Assembly (NCBI GenBank): GCA_022844015.1
Contig: JALHMO010000060.1
Location: 1-39,063 of the forward strand
Length of the DNA: 39,063 bases
Direction: 5' to 3'
From: Reyranella sp.
GTDB taxonomy: Bacteria; Pseudomonadota; Alphaproteobacteria; Reyranellales; Reyranellaceae
Each line of letters opens with the position of its first letter. Positions within the stretch are counted from its first letter, which is position 1. Below, in pieces: positions 1 to 7,856 of the stretch. The notes beneath the pieces are model-generated. The model was not told where the DNA came from. It made no database searches and saw only the letters and a program-made list of their open reading frames with translations. A program made the translations under genes and the position numbers.

Positions 1-302
1 GGCAACAGCATTTCCATCATCTTCTCGAGCAGCCGTGGATTGCGCCAATAGACGTGGAACGCCTGGTCGAATATCTCGCGCTGGTCGCGCCGGTTCACGA
101 ACACCGAATGCAGCGTCCAATAGAAATCGTCGCGCTTGCGCAGGCCGGCCGCTTCCACCGCCTCGATGGCGCGCAGCACCTGGCCCGGGCCGACCCGCAG
201 ACCCGCCGTGCGCAGCGTCCGCGCAAAGTGAACGATGTTGGTTGCGAGGCGGCCGCCGCGATCGGCGGGCTCGGGCGACTCGGAGGGCACGGGAGCGTTC
301 AT
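1..302 (-). CDS. VWA domain-containing CoxE-like protein (N-terminus only)
   Basis: An open minus-strand frame begins at ATG 302 and runs off the left edge, giving about 100 residues. The visible part has the N-terminal signature of the CoxE/VWA family: NIVHFARTLRTAGLRVGPGQ near residues 21-40, then RKRDDFYWTLHSVF and DQREIFDQAFHVYWRNP. The von Willebrand A domain itself would lie outside the window. In this family the protein works with a MoxR AAA+ ATPase, in some cases for maturation of CO dehydrogenase or other metalloenzymes. The MoxR gene is the next gene upstream on the same strand (752-1675), which supports the call, although the two are separated by about 450 bp of palindromic repeats. 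The actual target is unknown. Confidence 0.85.
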   Translation of the reverse strand, partial: MNAPVPSESPEPADRGGRLATNIVHFARTLRTAGLRVGPGQVLRAIEAVEAAGLRKRDDFYWTLHSVFVNRRDQREIFDQAFHVYWRNPRLLEKMMEMLL

Positions 303-329
303 GGTCTTCCGGACCACGAACCATCTTCT

Positions 330-433
330 CCTCCCCACGCCTTCCGTGGGGAGGTGTTCGCGTAATCGCGGACGGAGGGGTCATGAGCCACCAGTCTCGA
401 GCTCATGACCCCTCCGTCGGCGAAGACGCCGAC
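330..433. repeat. Chain of hairpins, repeat family A, copy 1
   Basis: Consecutive inverted repeats: CCTCCCCACG (330-339) with CGTGGGGAGG (345-354); a 17-bp perfect pair at 372-388 and 401-417 around a 12-nt loop, containing GGAGGGGTCATGAGC; and GTCGGCG (416-422) with CGCCGAC (427-433). The same order of stems with related sequence recurs at 31173-31352. It lies between the MoxR and CoxE-like genes and would form stacked hairpins in their transcript. Confidence 0.85.
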
Positions 434-440
434 ACCTAGT

Positions 441-470
441 AAGAAACTGGCGGCTTGCCGCCAGTTTCTT
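441..470. repeat. Perfect 14-bp palindrome, possible MoxR terminator
   Basis: The arms AAGAAACTGGCGGC (441-454) and GCCGCCAGTTTCTT (457-470) pair perfectly around a 2-nt loop. Read on the minus strand the second arm ends in TTTCTTACT, so the hairpin could attenuate or end transcription leaving the MoxR gene. The T-run is short, so termination is only possible. Confidence 0.6.
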
Positions 471-520
471 GGCTTGGTGGGTCGGCTCTCGGGCCGGTGG
501 GGAACTCCTATGAAAATGCG

Positions 521-619
521 CTGGGAGCGCGCCACTGGTGGCGGAGTAAACTCCGCCAAAGTGGCGCTCATGGGATGTGGAATCACAAGAAGAGCGCCAC
601 TGGAGTGGCGCGCTCCCAG
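521..619. repeat. Nested palindrome, repeat family C, intact copy
   Basis: Outer arms of 16 bp, CTGGGAGCGCGCCACT (521-536) and its exact complement (604-619), enclose two further perfect stems: GGCGGAGT/ACTCCGCC (540-547 and 550-557) and AGTGGCGCTC/GAGCGCCACT (560-569 and 592-601). A decayed and interrupted copy occurs at about 2540-2856. There is no coding potential that I can support. Confidence 0.85.
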
Positions 620-687
620 CCATGAGCTTCCCTCTCGCAGCGCCACCATTTTCTCAGCATCGTGGTGCGCGCCGGCGTGCTGGGGGT

Positions 688-708
688 CTCCCCAGCAAAG
701 CTGGGGAG
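688..708. repeat. Short CTCCCCAGC palindrome (family A stem)
   Basis: CTCCCCAGC (688-696) pairs with GCTGGGGAG (700-708) around AAA. The same stem is found at 31173-31195, 31332-31352 and 18007-18033. It lies about 45 bp past the MoxR stop codon. Confidence 0.7.
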
Positions 709-751
709 GGGAATGAGGCGGCCCAGAGGAAGAAAGTCCCGACACCGCCTG

Positions 752-1675
752 TCACCCCAGCGGCTCGGCGGCGATGTCGGATTTCACCTTGCGCAGGATC
801 TCGGCCGCCTCGGTGCCCTGCAGGCGCTGGATGTCGTCCTGGTACTTCAGCAGGATACCCAGCGTGTCGTTGATGGTGCGCGGGTCGAGGTCGAGCTTGT
901 TCAGCTCCGTCAGCGCCGTCGCCCAATCGATCGATTCCGCGACGCCTGGCGACTTGAACAGGTCGAGCTTGCGCAGCTCCTGGACGAAGCCCACCACCTG
1001 GCGCGACAGGCGCGTGCCCGCGCCGGGCGCCTTGACCTCGAGGATCTGCAGCTCGCGTTTGAGATCCGGGTAGTCGACCCAGTGGTAGAAACAACGCCGC
1101 TTCAGCGCGTCGTGGATTTCCCGTGTCCGGTTCGACGTGATGATGACGATCGGCGTCTGCGCGGCCTTGACCGTGCCGAGCTCGGGGATGGTGACCTGGA
1201 AGTCGGAAAGCAGCTCGAGCAGGTAGGCCTCGAACGGCTCGTCCGTGCGGTCGAGCTCGTCGATCAGCAGGATCGGCGCGCCTTCGGTGTGCGGCTGCAG
1301 CGCCTCGAGCAACGGACGGCGGATCAGGAACCGCTCGTCGAAGATGTCGGCGGCGAGCTGGCCGCGGTCATGCACACCCTGCGCCTCGGCCAGGCGGATC
1401 TCGATCATCTGGCGAGCGTAGTTCCACTCGTAGACTGCGGAGGCGACGTCCAGGCCCTCGTAGCACTGCAGCCGGATCAGCGGCCGGCCGAGCGTCTCGG
1501 CCAGGACCTTGGCGATCTCGGTCTTGCCGACGCCTGCCTCGCCTTCGCAGAACAGCGGTCGGCCAAGCTTGAGGGCGAGATAGAGCACGGTCGCGAGGCT
1601 GCGGTCGGCAATGTAGTTGCCGCCCTTCAGGAGATCGAGGGTGGCGTCGATGGATGCCGGCGTGGCGGAGGACAT
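752..1675 (-). CDS. MoxR-family AAA+ ATPase
   Basis: A 307-residue protein starting at ATG 1675, preceded by CGGGAG; the frame is open further upstream, but only from here does the sequence look like the family. Walker A is GEAGVGKT at residues 45-52 and the Walker B region reads ILLIDELDR, followed by a sensor-1 type IIITSN. MoxR ATPases are cytoplasmic chaperone-like ATPases that remodel or load metal cofactors in partner enzymes together with a VWA protein. Such a partner, the CoxE-like gene, is downstream on the same strand. Which enzyme they serve cannot be told here. The usual length of the family is about 300-330 residues, so the gene looks complete. Confidence 0.92.
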   Translation of the reverse strand: MSSATPASIDATLDLLKGGNYIADRSLATVLYLALKLGRPLFCEGEAGVGKTEIAKVLAETLGRPLIRLQCYEGLDVASAVYEWNYARQMIEIRLAEAQGVHDRGQLAADIFDERFLIRRPLLEALQPHTEGAPILLIDELDRTDEPFEAYLLELLSDFQVTIPELGTVKAAQTPIVIITSNRTREIHDALKRRCFYHWVDYPDLKRELQILEVKAPGAGTRLSRQVVGFVQELRKLDLFKSPGVAESIDWATALTELNKLDLDPRTINDTLGILLKYQDDIQRLQGTEAAEILRKVKSDIAAEPLG

Positions 1676-1744
1676 GAAACTCCCGGGAATGCAGGCGGCG
1701 CCCTTGGGCGCCGAGGCTGAGTGTAGCCGATGGGACGGCGTGTC

Positions 1745-1773
1745 GATATGGTAGGAATCGACAGTGAATTCAA
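1745..1773 (-). promoter_or_regulatory. Candidate promoter for the MoxR gene
   Basis: On the minus strand TTGAAT (1768-1773) is followed after 17 nt by CATATC (1745-1750). The stretch TTCCTACCATATC before and in the -10 also occurs in the parE promoter region (9169-9181) with the same spacing. This would give a leader of about 60 nt ahead of ATG 1675. Confidence 0.4.
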
Positions 1774-1790
1774 GGATTTGGGAGGCAGCC

Positions 1791-2534
1791 ATGGGGGCCG
1801 AGTTGTTCGAGGGGCGGACCGCCATCGTGACCGGCGGCGCACGCGGGATAGGCCTTGCCTGCGCCGCCCGGATCACCGCGGGTGGCGGCCGCGTCGCCCT
1901 GTGGGACCGCGACATGACGCGCGCCCGCCAGGCGGCCGCCTCGCTGGCCGGCGCGATCGCCGTCGAGGTCGACGTCACCGACGAGGGATCGATCAACGCT
2001 GCGCTGGGCGAGACGGAAGCACGGATCGCCCCGCCCGATATCCTGGTGGCGAGTGCCGGCATTACCGGTCCCAACACCACGGTCGTCGCCTACCCGGTCG
2101 ATGCCTGGAAGCAGGTGATCGACATCAACCTCACCGGCGTCTTCCTGTGCAACCGCGCGGTGGCGGGCGGCATGGCGGCGCGCGGGCGCGGCCGCATCGT
2201 CAACATCGCCTCGGTCGCCGGCAAGGAGGGCAACCCGAACGCGTCCGCCTACTCGGCGTCGAAGGCCGGGGTGATCGGCCTCACGAAGTCGCTCGGCAAG
2301 GAGCTTGCCGCTACCGGCGTGCTGGTGAATTGCGTGGCGCCTGCCGTGGTCAGGACCGAGCTGTTCAGCCAGATGACCGAGCAGCACATCCAGTACATGC
2401 TCTCCAAGATCCCGATGAATCGGTTCGGCGAGGTGAACGAGGTTGCCGAGATGGTCGCCTGGCTCGCCTCCGACCTCTGCACCTTCTCCACCGGCGCCAC
2501 CTTCGACCTGTCAGGAGGACGGGCGACGTATTGA
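1791..2534 (+). CDS. SDR-family NAD(P)-dependent oxidoreductase
   Basis: A 247-residue classical short-chain dehydrogenase/reductase. ATG 1791 is chosen because GGGAGG sits at 1780-1785; an in-frame GTG at 1764 is less likely. The Rossmann motif TGGARGIG is at residues 14-21, the NNAG-equivalent reads ASAG (87-90), and the active site is Asn113 (DINLTG), Ser141, Tyr154 and Lys158 (YSASK). The C-terminal FDLSGGRATY is typical of FabG-like sugar or 3-oxoacyl reductases. The fold and chemistry (carbonyl/alcohol oxidoreduction) are clear; the substrate is not. It is transcribed away from the MoxR gene and followed by a 378-bp repeat-filled gap. Confidence 0.93.
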   Translation: MGAELFEGRTAIVTGGARGIGLACAARITAGGGRVALWDRDMTRARQAAASLAGAIAVEVDVTDEGSINAALGETEARIAPPDILVASAGITGPNTTVVAYPVDAWKQVIDINLTGVFLCNRAVAGGMAARGRGRIVNIASVAGKEGNPNASAYSASKAGVIGLTKSLGKELAATGVLVNCVAPAVVRTELFSQMTEQHIQYMLSKIPMNRFGEVNEVAEMVAWLASDLCTFSTGATFDLSGGRATY

Positions 2535-2539
2535 GGGCT

Positions 2540-2856
2540 CTTCGCCAGGAGCGCGCCATTGGTAGCGGAGCTTGCCCCGCCAGCGCGGCGCACTCCTCGT
2601 TGATTGGAGATCCCGCGAGCGCCGCTGGAGTGACGTGCTCATAGGCGCTAACCTGCAAAGGGACCTCACCCTGAGGAGCGGCCGAGAGGGCCGCGTCTCG
2701 AAGGGTCGGCAACAAATCGATGGCTGCGACACCACCTTTCCAGCGATCTCGTGTGTCGCCCATCCTTCGAGACGGTCGCTACGCGACCTCCTCAGGATGA
2801 GGACTTTGTCGGACCGGCCAAAGTTAGGTCGGCGCCTATGAGTGGAGCGCTCCCAG
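2540..2856. repeat. Repeat family C copy interrupted by a family B element
   Basis: The gap 2535-2912 has no supported gene. Its left part (2540-2640) resembles the family C palindrome seen intact at 521-619: GGAGCGCGCCATTGGTAGCG at the left and GCGCCGCTGGAGTGACGTGC towards the right. The expected right end, TGGAGCGCTCCCAG, appears only at 2843-2856, after the family B element (2638-2842). The two junctions share a degenerate 10-mer, TGACGTGCTC and TGGAGCGCTC, which may be a decayed target duplication. Confidence 0.6.
2638..2842. repeat. MITE-like repeat family B, copy 1
   Basis: A 205-bp element bounded by perfect 11-bp terminal inverted repeats, CTCATAGGCGC (2638-2648) and GCGCCTATGAG (2832-2842). 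Inside, CCTCACCCTGAGGAGCGGCC and GTCTCGAAGGGT on the left mirror CATCCTTCGAGAC and CTCCTCAGGATGAGG on the right. The same sequence, in the opposite orientation, is at 8520-8752; a core copy is at 21396-21534 and half a copy at 20801-20863. It carries no transposase frame. Confidence 0.85.
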
Positions 2857-2912
2857 AAGCGAAGATTGCGCCCGCAGAACACACCAGCTCAACTTCGAGG
2901 ACACCCCACCCC

Positions 2913-4319
2913 ATGAACCTTCATGATCTCACACTCGTCGAGCTCGGCGCCGGGCTCGCCGCCAAGCGGTTCTCCTCGCGCGAGATCGTCGACAGCCTTC
3001 TGGCGCGCATCGAGAAGGCCGATGGCAAGCTGCATGCCTTCACCGAAGTCTATGCCGGCGAGGCGCGCGCGCTCGCCGATGCGGCCGACACCGCCCGCGG
3101 CTCGGGCTTTCCGCTCGGGCCCCTGCACGGGCTGCCGGTCGCCTACAAGGATCTGTGCGACATCGCCGGCCGGGTCGGCACCGGCGGCTCGAAGATGCTC
3201 GAGCGGCGCGTGGCGACCGAGACCTCGAACACCGTCGAGCGACTCACCGCCGCGGGCATGGTCCCGCTCGGCAAGTTGCACATGGTCGAGTTCGCGTTCG
3301 GCGGCTGGGGCACCAACCCGCTCATGGGGGCGCCGTGGAATCCGTGGGATCTCGCCACGCATCGTGTCCCCGGCGGCTCGTCGAGCGGTACCGGCGTGGC
3401 CGTCGCCGCGCGGCTGGCGCCGGCCGGGATCGGCAGCGACACCGGCGGCTCGGTGCGCATCCCGTCCGCCTTCAACGGTCTGGTCGGCCTCAAGGTCACG
3501 TTCGGCCGGATCGGGCTGCACGGCACCATCCTGCTGAGCTGGACGTTCGATTCGATCGGGCCGATGGCGCGCTCGGTCGAGGATTGCGCCCTGATGCTGA
3601 ATGCGCTCGCCGCCCCCGATGCGCGCGACCCCACGACGCTCGGCCAGCCGCTCGAGGATTTTTCCCTGGCCACCCGGCCGGGCTCGATCGAAGGCATGCG
3701 CGTGGCCATGCCCGACACGGACCAGCTCCCGAGCTTCATGCACAAGGACGTGATCAAGGCCTGGCAGGCGGCCGGCCTCACCTTCGAGAGCCTGGGCGCC
3801 GTGGTCGAGGCGGTACGCGTGCCCGACTGGTTCTTCGACCTGTCGCGCCCGGCCGGCACCCTGATCGCCTCCGAGGCCTATTCGCTGCATCGGGACTATA
3901 TCGAGGACCCAGGCAAGCCGATCGGCCCGGCCGTCCGCAGCCGCGCGCTGGCTGCCAAGGGGTTGCCGACGGCCGCCTACAGCGAGGAATTGCGGGCCGT
4001 CGCCACTCGCCGGCGGGCCTTCGCGGGCTGGATCGCCCCCTATGACGCGTTGCTGCTGCCGACGGTCGCCGTCCCGGCGATTCCGCTGGCGGAGGTGGAC
4101 GAATCCTCGCCGATCCCAGGCTACCTCACGCGGCCTGGCAACTACCTCGGCCTGTGCGGGCTCGCCATGCCGGCCGGCCACTCCAACGGATTGCCGCTCG
4201 GCATCCAGATCGTCGGCAAGCCATTCGCCGAAGGCACCGTCCTGCGCCTCGGCAAGGCGTTCCAGGACGCCACTGACCATCACCGACGCGCGCCGGACCT
4301 ATCGCCCCTGGGATTGTAG
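2913..4319 (+). CDS. Amidase (amidase signature family)
   Basis: A 468-residue member of the amidase-signature hydrolases, which cleave amides or the Gln/Asn amide in transamidation. The Ser-cisSer-Lys triad is visible: Lys79 (VAYKD), cis-Ser156 in PGGSSSGTG, and nucleophile Ser180 in GSDTGGSVRIPS; the 24-residue spacing of the two serines is canonical. Start ATG 2913 begins the conserved part (MNLHDLTLVELG); the frame is open upstream through the repeat. It is not GatA by context (no gatB or gatC) and the substrate is unknown. The HCCA/DsbA-like gene follows 112 bp downstream on the same strand. Confidence 0.93.
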   Translation: MNLHDLTLVELGAGLAAKRFSSREIVDSLLARIEKADGKLHAFTEVYAGEARALADAADTARGSGFPLGPLHGLPVAYKDLCDIAGRVGTGGSKMLERRVATETSNTVERLTAAGMVPLGKLHMVEFAFGGWGTNPLMGAPWNPWDLATHRVPGGSSSGTGVAVAARLAPAGIGSDTGGSVRIPSAFNGLVGLKVTFGRIGLHGTILLSWTFDSIGPMARSVEDCALMLNALAAPDARDPTTLGQPLEDFSLATRPGSIEGMRVAMPDTDQLPSFMHKDVIKAWQAAGLTFESLGAVVEAVRVPDWFFDLSRPAGTLIASEAYSLHRDYIEDPGKPIGPAVRSRALAAKGLPTAAYSEELRAVATRRRAFAGWIAPYDALLLPTVAVPAIPLAEVDESSPIPGYLTRPGNYLGLCGLAMPAGHSNGLPLGIQIVGKPFAEGTVLRLGKAFQDATDHHRRAPDLSPLGL

Positions 4320-4431
4320 CTTCACAAACCGGCAGCCACACCCGTGCCCGGCATTGGCGACGCGCCACGCCGACCCGGGGCCGACGAGACTCTGCCCGGC
4401 CCTGGCACTGCGTGCTGACAGGATGAACGTC

Positions 4432-5052
4432 ATGTCGTTTGGAAAGCTCGAGCTCTACATGGACTACAAGAGTCCCTATGCCTACCTGGCCAAGGACCTC
4501 GCCCATCAGCTGGAGCGCGACACCGGGACCGAGATCGACTGGCTGCCCTACGTGCTCGACATCCCTGCCTACCTGGGCAGCGCGAGGGTCGACTCCGCAG
4601 GTCACGTGCTGGAGCAGGATCGCAATGCCCACCAGTGGCGTCGGGTCAGGTACAGCTACATGGATGTACGCCGGGAGGCCAGCCGGCTCGGGCTGACGAT
4701 CCGGGGCACGCAGAAGATCTGGGACTCCTCGCTTGCCGGCATCGGGTTGCTCTATGCCAAGCGTAGTGGCGTGTTCCGCGCCTACAACGACGAGGTGTTC
4801 GAACGGTTCTGGAAGCGCGATCTGGACATCGAGAATCCCGAGGCGCTGAAAGACATTCTCGGCCGTGCGGGAGCCGATGCCGACGGGTTCGACGCCTTTC
4901 GAACGGGCGAGGGAGAACGCGAGCTGAGAGCGGTCCAGGAGCGCGCCGAGGCGAAAGGCGTGTTCGGCGTGCCGAGCTTCCTCTTTCCCGACGGCGATCT
5001 CTATTGGGGACGCGAGCACCTGCCGCGAATTCTCGAGCGGCTGTCGAAGTAG
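4432..5052 (+). CDS. DsbA-family / 2-hydroxychromene-2-carboxylate isomerase-like protein
   Basis: A 206-residue thioredoxin-fold protein of the HCCA isomerase (kappa-class GST-like) group. The N-terminus reads LYMDYKSPYAYLA with Ser14 at the place of the catalytic serine that binds glutathione, and there is no CxxC motif, which separates it from oxidising DsbA proteins. The cis-proline loop is GVFGVPSF near residue 180, followed by YWGREHLP, a hallmark of the family. ATG 4432 is preferred because CAGGA lies 8 nt upstream; ATG 4423 is an alternative adding three residues. Family members isomerise aromatic ring-cleavage products or act as glutathione-dependent isomerases; no aromatic pathway genes are nearby. 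Confidence 0.88.
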   Translation: MSFGKLELYMDYKSPYAYLAKDLAHQLERDTGTEIDWLPYVLDIPAYLGSARVDSAGHVLEQDRNAHQWRRVRYSYMDVRREASRLGLTIRGTQKIWDSSLAGIGLLYAKRSGVFRAYNDEVFERFWKRDLDIENPEALKDILGRAGADADGFDAFRTGEGERELRAVQERAEAKGVFGVPSFLFPDGDLYWGREHLPRILERLSK

Positions 5053-5100
5053 CCCACGGCGTGCGACACAGCGCGGGCGCTGCAGCGCCGGACGCAGCTC

Positions 5101-6027
5101 CTACTGCTGGCGCTGCGGCATGCCCTGCGGGACGACGGTCTCGATGATCGAGGAATCGAGCGCCTCGAACGCGTGATAGCCGATCGTGTCGTAGAGCTCG
5201 GCGCGGGTCTGCATGCGGTCGAGCATGTTCTGGGTGCCGCCATCGCGCCGGATCGCGGCATAGAGGTCGTGCTGGGCCTTGTTGGCGACCCGGAGCGAGG
5301 AGACCGGCCAGATCACCATGCTGTAGCCCATGGCCTCGAACTCGCTCGCGGTGAAGAACGGCGTGCGGCCGAACTCGGTCATGTTGGCGAGCAGCGGCAC
5401 GCCCGGCATGGCGCGGGCGAAGGCGCGGAACATCTCGGCGTCGTGCAAGGCCTCGGGGAAAATCGCGTCGGCGCCGGCGGCGAGGTACTGGCGCGCTCGT
5501 GCCACGGCCCCGTCGAGGCCTTCGCTCGCCGCCGCATCGGTGCGGGCGATGACGAACAGATGCCGCCGGGCCTTTGCCGCCGCTGCCACCTTGACCGCCA
5601 TCTCGTGCGGCGAGGCGAGCTTCTTGTCGTTCAGATGGCCACACTTCTTGGGCAGGATCTGATCCTCGATGTGAACCGCGGCGGCGCCGGCTTCCTCGAA
5701 GGTGCGCACCATGTGCATCACGTTCAGTGCCTCGCCGTAGCCGGTGTCCCCGTCGACCAGCAGCGGCAGGCCGCTGGCCCGGCTGATCTGGCGGACGAAG
5801 AACGAGACGTCCTCGACCGTGATCACGCCGAGGTCGGGCAGCCCCATGGAGGCCGACATCGCCGCCCCCGACAGGTAGAGCGCCTCGAAGCCCGCCGCGC
5901 GCGCCTGCAGCGCTGCCACGCCGTTGTGCACGCCGGGCAATTGCAGGATGCCGGGCCGCGCCAGCATCTCGCGGAAGCGCTGTCCGGCAGGAGCGTTCGG
6001 CAGGTCGGCGGCAACGAGATAGGGCAT
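5101..6027 (-). CDS. prpB: Methylisocitrate lyase (PEP mutase/isocitrate lyase superfamily)
   Basis: A 308-residue TIM-barrel protein beginning at ATG 6027, directly after GGAGGAGGAGAGG. The catalytic KKCGH is at residues 127-131, preceded by HIEDQ, with the metal-binding VDGDTGYG at 91-98, and TEFGRTPFFT plus the C-terminal MQTRAELYDTIGYHAFE match PrpB closely. PrpB cleaves 2-methylisocitrate to pyruvate and succinate in propionate breakdown. No prpC or prpD is in the window, so a related lyase or oxaloacetate decarboxylase role remains possible. It is the last gene of a minus-strand run and lies 14 bp after the EamA permease gene. Confidence 0.82.
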   Translation of the reverse strand: MPYLVAADLPNAPAGQRFREMLARPGILQLPGVHNGVAALQARAAGFEALYLSGAAMSASMGLPDLGVITVEDVSFFVRQISRASGLPLLVDGDTGYGEALNVMHMVRTFEEAGAAAVHIEDQILPKKCGHLNDKKLASPHEMAVKVAAAAKARRHLFVIARTDAAASEGLDGAVARARQYLAAGADAIFPEALHDAEMFRAFARAMPGVPLLANMTEFGRTPFFTASEFEAMGYSMVIWPVSSLRVANKAQHDLYAAIRRDGGTQNMLDRMQTRAELYDTIGYHAFEALDSSIIETVVPQGMPQRQQ

Positions 6028-6041
6028 CCTCTCCTCCTCCA

Positions 6042-6923
6042 TCAGATCTTGCGAGACTGCCATCCAACCATGAGCCCGGCACCCACGATGAGGCCCGAGC
6101 CCAGCCAGACGTAGAGGTCGGGCACCTCCGAGAACAGCAGGTAGCCCACGATCACCGACCCGATCATCTGGGTGTAGTTGAACGGCGCCAGGAAATTGGC
6201 CGAGGCATAGGTCATCGCCTGGGCGATGCAGTAGTGGCCGAGCCCACCGAGGACGCCCAGCGAGCAGAGCAATGCCCAGTCGCCCCAGCTCGCCGGCGTC
6301 TTCCAGACGAACGGCACGACGAACGACATCAGCACCGTCCCGAGGAGCACGCTGTAGAAGATCGACGTCGCCGGATGGTCGGTCCCGGCGACCCGTCGGA
6401 TGATGATCTGGTACATGGCATAGCAGAGCGCGCTGCCGACCAGCAGGACGGAGGCCCACTGGAAGACCGCGCTGCCGGGCCGGATCACCACCAGCACGCC
6501 GGCGAAACCCAGCAGCACTGCGCCGAGCCGGACCGGCGTGATGCGTTCGCCGAGCAGCGGCCATGCCAGCAACACGACGGCGAGCGGCGCCACGAAGCTG
6601 ACGGCGATCGCCTCGGCGACCGGGATGTCCTTGACGGCAAAGAAGAAGCAGAGCGTCGACACCAGCATCATGACCGAGCTCGCCACCTGCAGGCCGATGC
6701 GCCGCGTGCGGAACAGCCCGAGGCCCAGCCGCGGCACGAACACCAGCGGCACCAGCACGAGATGCATGGAAATGCGGAACCACACGATCTGCGCCGGATC
6801 GTAGGTCGCGGCCAGCAGCTTCACGAAGCCGTTCATGATCGGGAACAAGGCACAGGCCGCGCACATCAGCAGGAGGCCGACGACCGGACGCGACACCCGG
6901 GCAGGTGCCTGGGAAACCGCCAT
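6042..6923 (-). CDS. EamA/DMT-family permease
   Basis: A 293-residue inner-membrane protein with about ten hydrophobic segments arranged as two EamA repeats (roughly residues 15-145 and 155-288). Features typical of the drug/metabolite transporter superfamily include AVKDIPVAEAIAVSFVAPL, LLGERITPVRLGAVLLGFAG in repeat one and the short cytoplasmic C-terminus. The substrate cannot be predicted. It begins only 6 bp after the NicO gene and ends 14 bp before prpB, so the four genes from the DUF1007 gene to prpB may be cotranscribed. Confidence 0.9.
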   Translation of the reverse strand: MAVSQAPARVSRPVVGLLLMCAACALFPIMNGFVKLLAATYDPAQIVWFRISMHLVLVPLVFVPRLGLGLFRTRRIGLQVASSVMMLVSTLCFFFAVKDIPVAEAIAVSFVAPLAVVLLAWPLLGERITPVRLGAVLLGFAGVLVVIRPGSAVFQWASVLLVGSALCYAMYQIIIRRVAGTDHPATSIFYSVLLGTVLMSFVVPFVWKTPASWGDWALLCSLGVLGGLGHYCIAQAMTYASANFLAPFNYTQMIGSVIVGYLLFSEVPDLYVWLGSGLIVGAGLMVGWQSRKI

Positions 6924-6929
6924 CGCCGC

Positions 6930-7856
6930 TCAGCGCAGGAAGCGTTCGAGGGAACCCAGCAGCAGGGTGCCGGCGGTGGCGATCACGATCAGCGAGGCGG
7001 CAATCGCGGTGTAGCGGCCGATCTCGCGCGCGCTGCCGTCGCCGATGATCAGCCGATGCGCCAGCATGGAGGCCATGCCGATCCCCGCCAGGGTGATCGC
7101 CATGCCGAGCGCGATTGCCAGCACGCCGATCACGCCCGCCCAGATGACGCCCAGCGCGACCGAGAGCAGGACGACCACGAGGGCTCCGGCGCAAGGCGCG
7201 ATGCCGGCCGCGGTCAGCAGCAGCCACCCGGCGATCGTGCGCTGACGCTGATCGCCATGGTGATGATGATTGTCGTGATCGTGATCGTGAGCATGGTCAT
7301 GGTGATCATGGTCGCCATGGCCATGCTCGTGCAGGCGGCCGGTGATGCCTGCCCACAGGCGCCAGAAGCCGATCGCCAGGATCAACGTGTAGGAGGCGAT
7401 CTCGACGTTGCGCACCTCGCGCAGCGCCCCGAACAGGCCGACCACGGAAAAGACCTTCAGCGCCGCCGCGAGCAGCAAGGCGGCGAGCGTATGGGTGAAC
7501 GCGATCCAGGCGCCGGCGAAGACGCCCTCGATCCAGGCGCGTGGCCGGCTGCTGTCGAGGAAGTAGGCGACGACCACGGCCTTGCCGTGGCCCGGCCCGA
7601 GCGTGTGCACCACGCCATAGCCGAAGCAGACGACGGCCAGGGTCCACAACGCCGCCGACCCCGAGCCCGACTGGACATCGCGCAGGGCCGACGACAGCAC
7701 CTGTTGGATGCGGCGCTGATAGTCGGCCGAGAAGCGGGCCAGATCGGCGACGCTGTCGCTGAAGATCAGCGCGCCTACCAGGGCGACAACCAGCAGAACG
7801 CCGACCCACAGGAACGGCGAGCGCAGTGCGGTCGATTTCACGGTTGTCGACCTCAT
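6930..7856 (-). CDS. NicO-family nickel/cobalt (or zinc) permease with His-rich loop
   Basis: A 308-residue membrane protein of the RcnA/NicO group. The family motif HTLGPGHGK is at residues 84-92, HT again at 121-122, and GIAPCAGAL at 218-225. Between the two halves is a His/Asp-rich loop, residues 176-200, holding 14 histidines in 25 residues, which is a metal-binding feature of the family. Its ATG overlaps the stop codon of the upstream DUF1007 gene by 4 nt (ATGA), so translation is coupled. A DUF1007-NicO pair is known as ZevA-ZevB, a zinc uptake system of Haemophilus; by analogy this is a metal importer, but the metal and even the direction are inferred. Confidence 0.9.
   Translation of the reverse strand: MRSTTVKSTALRSPFLWVGVLLVVALVGALIFSDSVADLARFSADYQRRIQQVLSSALRDVQSGSGSAALWTLAVVCFGYGVVHTLGPGHGKAVVVAYFLDSSRPRAWIEGVFAGAWIAFTHTLAALLLAAALKVFSVVGLFGALREVRNVEIASYTLILAIGFWRLWAGITGRLHEHGHGDHDHHDHAHDHDHDNHHHHGDQRQRTIAGWLLLTAAGIAPCAGALVVVLLSVALGVIWAGVIGVLAIALGMAITLAGIGMASMLAHRLIIGDGSAREIGRYTAIAASLIVIATAGTLLLGSLERFLR

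Noticed and set aside
330..433. CRISPR array
   Set aside because: The units are inverted, not direct, repeats, with no regular spacers; the same is true at 31173-31352. No cas genes are present.
5101..7227. A 708-codon minus-strand frame that would fuse prpB to an upstream protein
   Set aside because: The upstream part overlaps the EamA and NicO genes out of frame; the prpB start at 6027 has an excellent ribosome-binding site.
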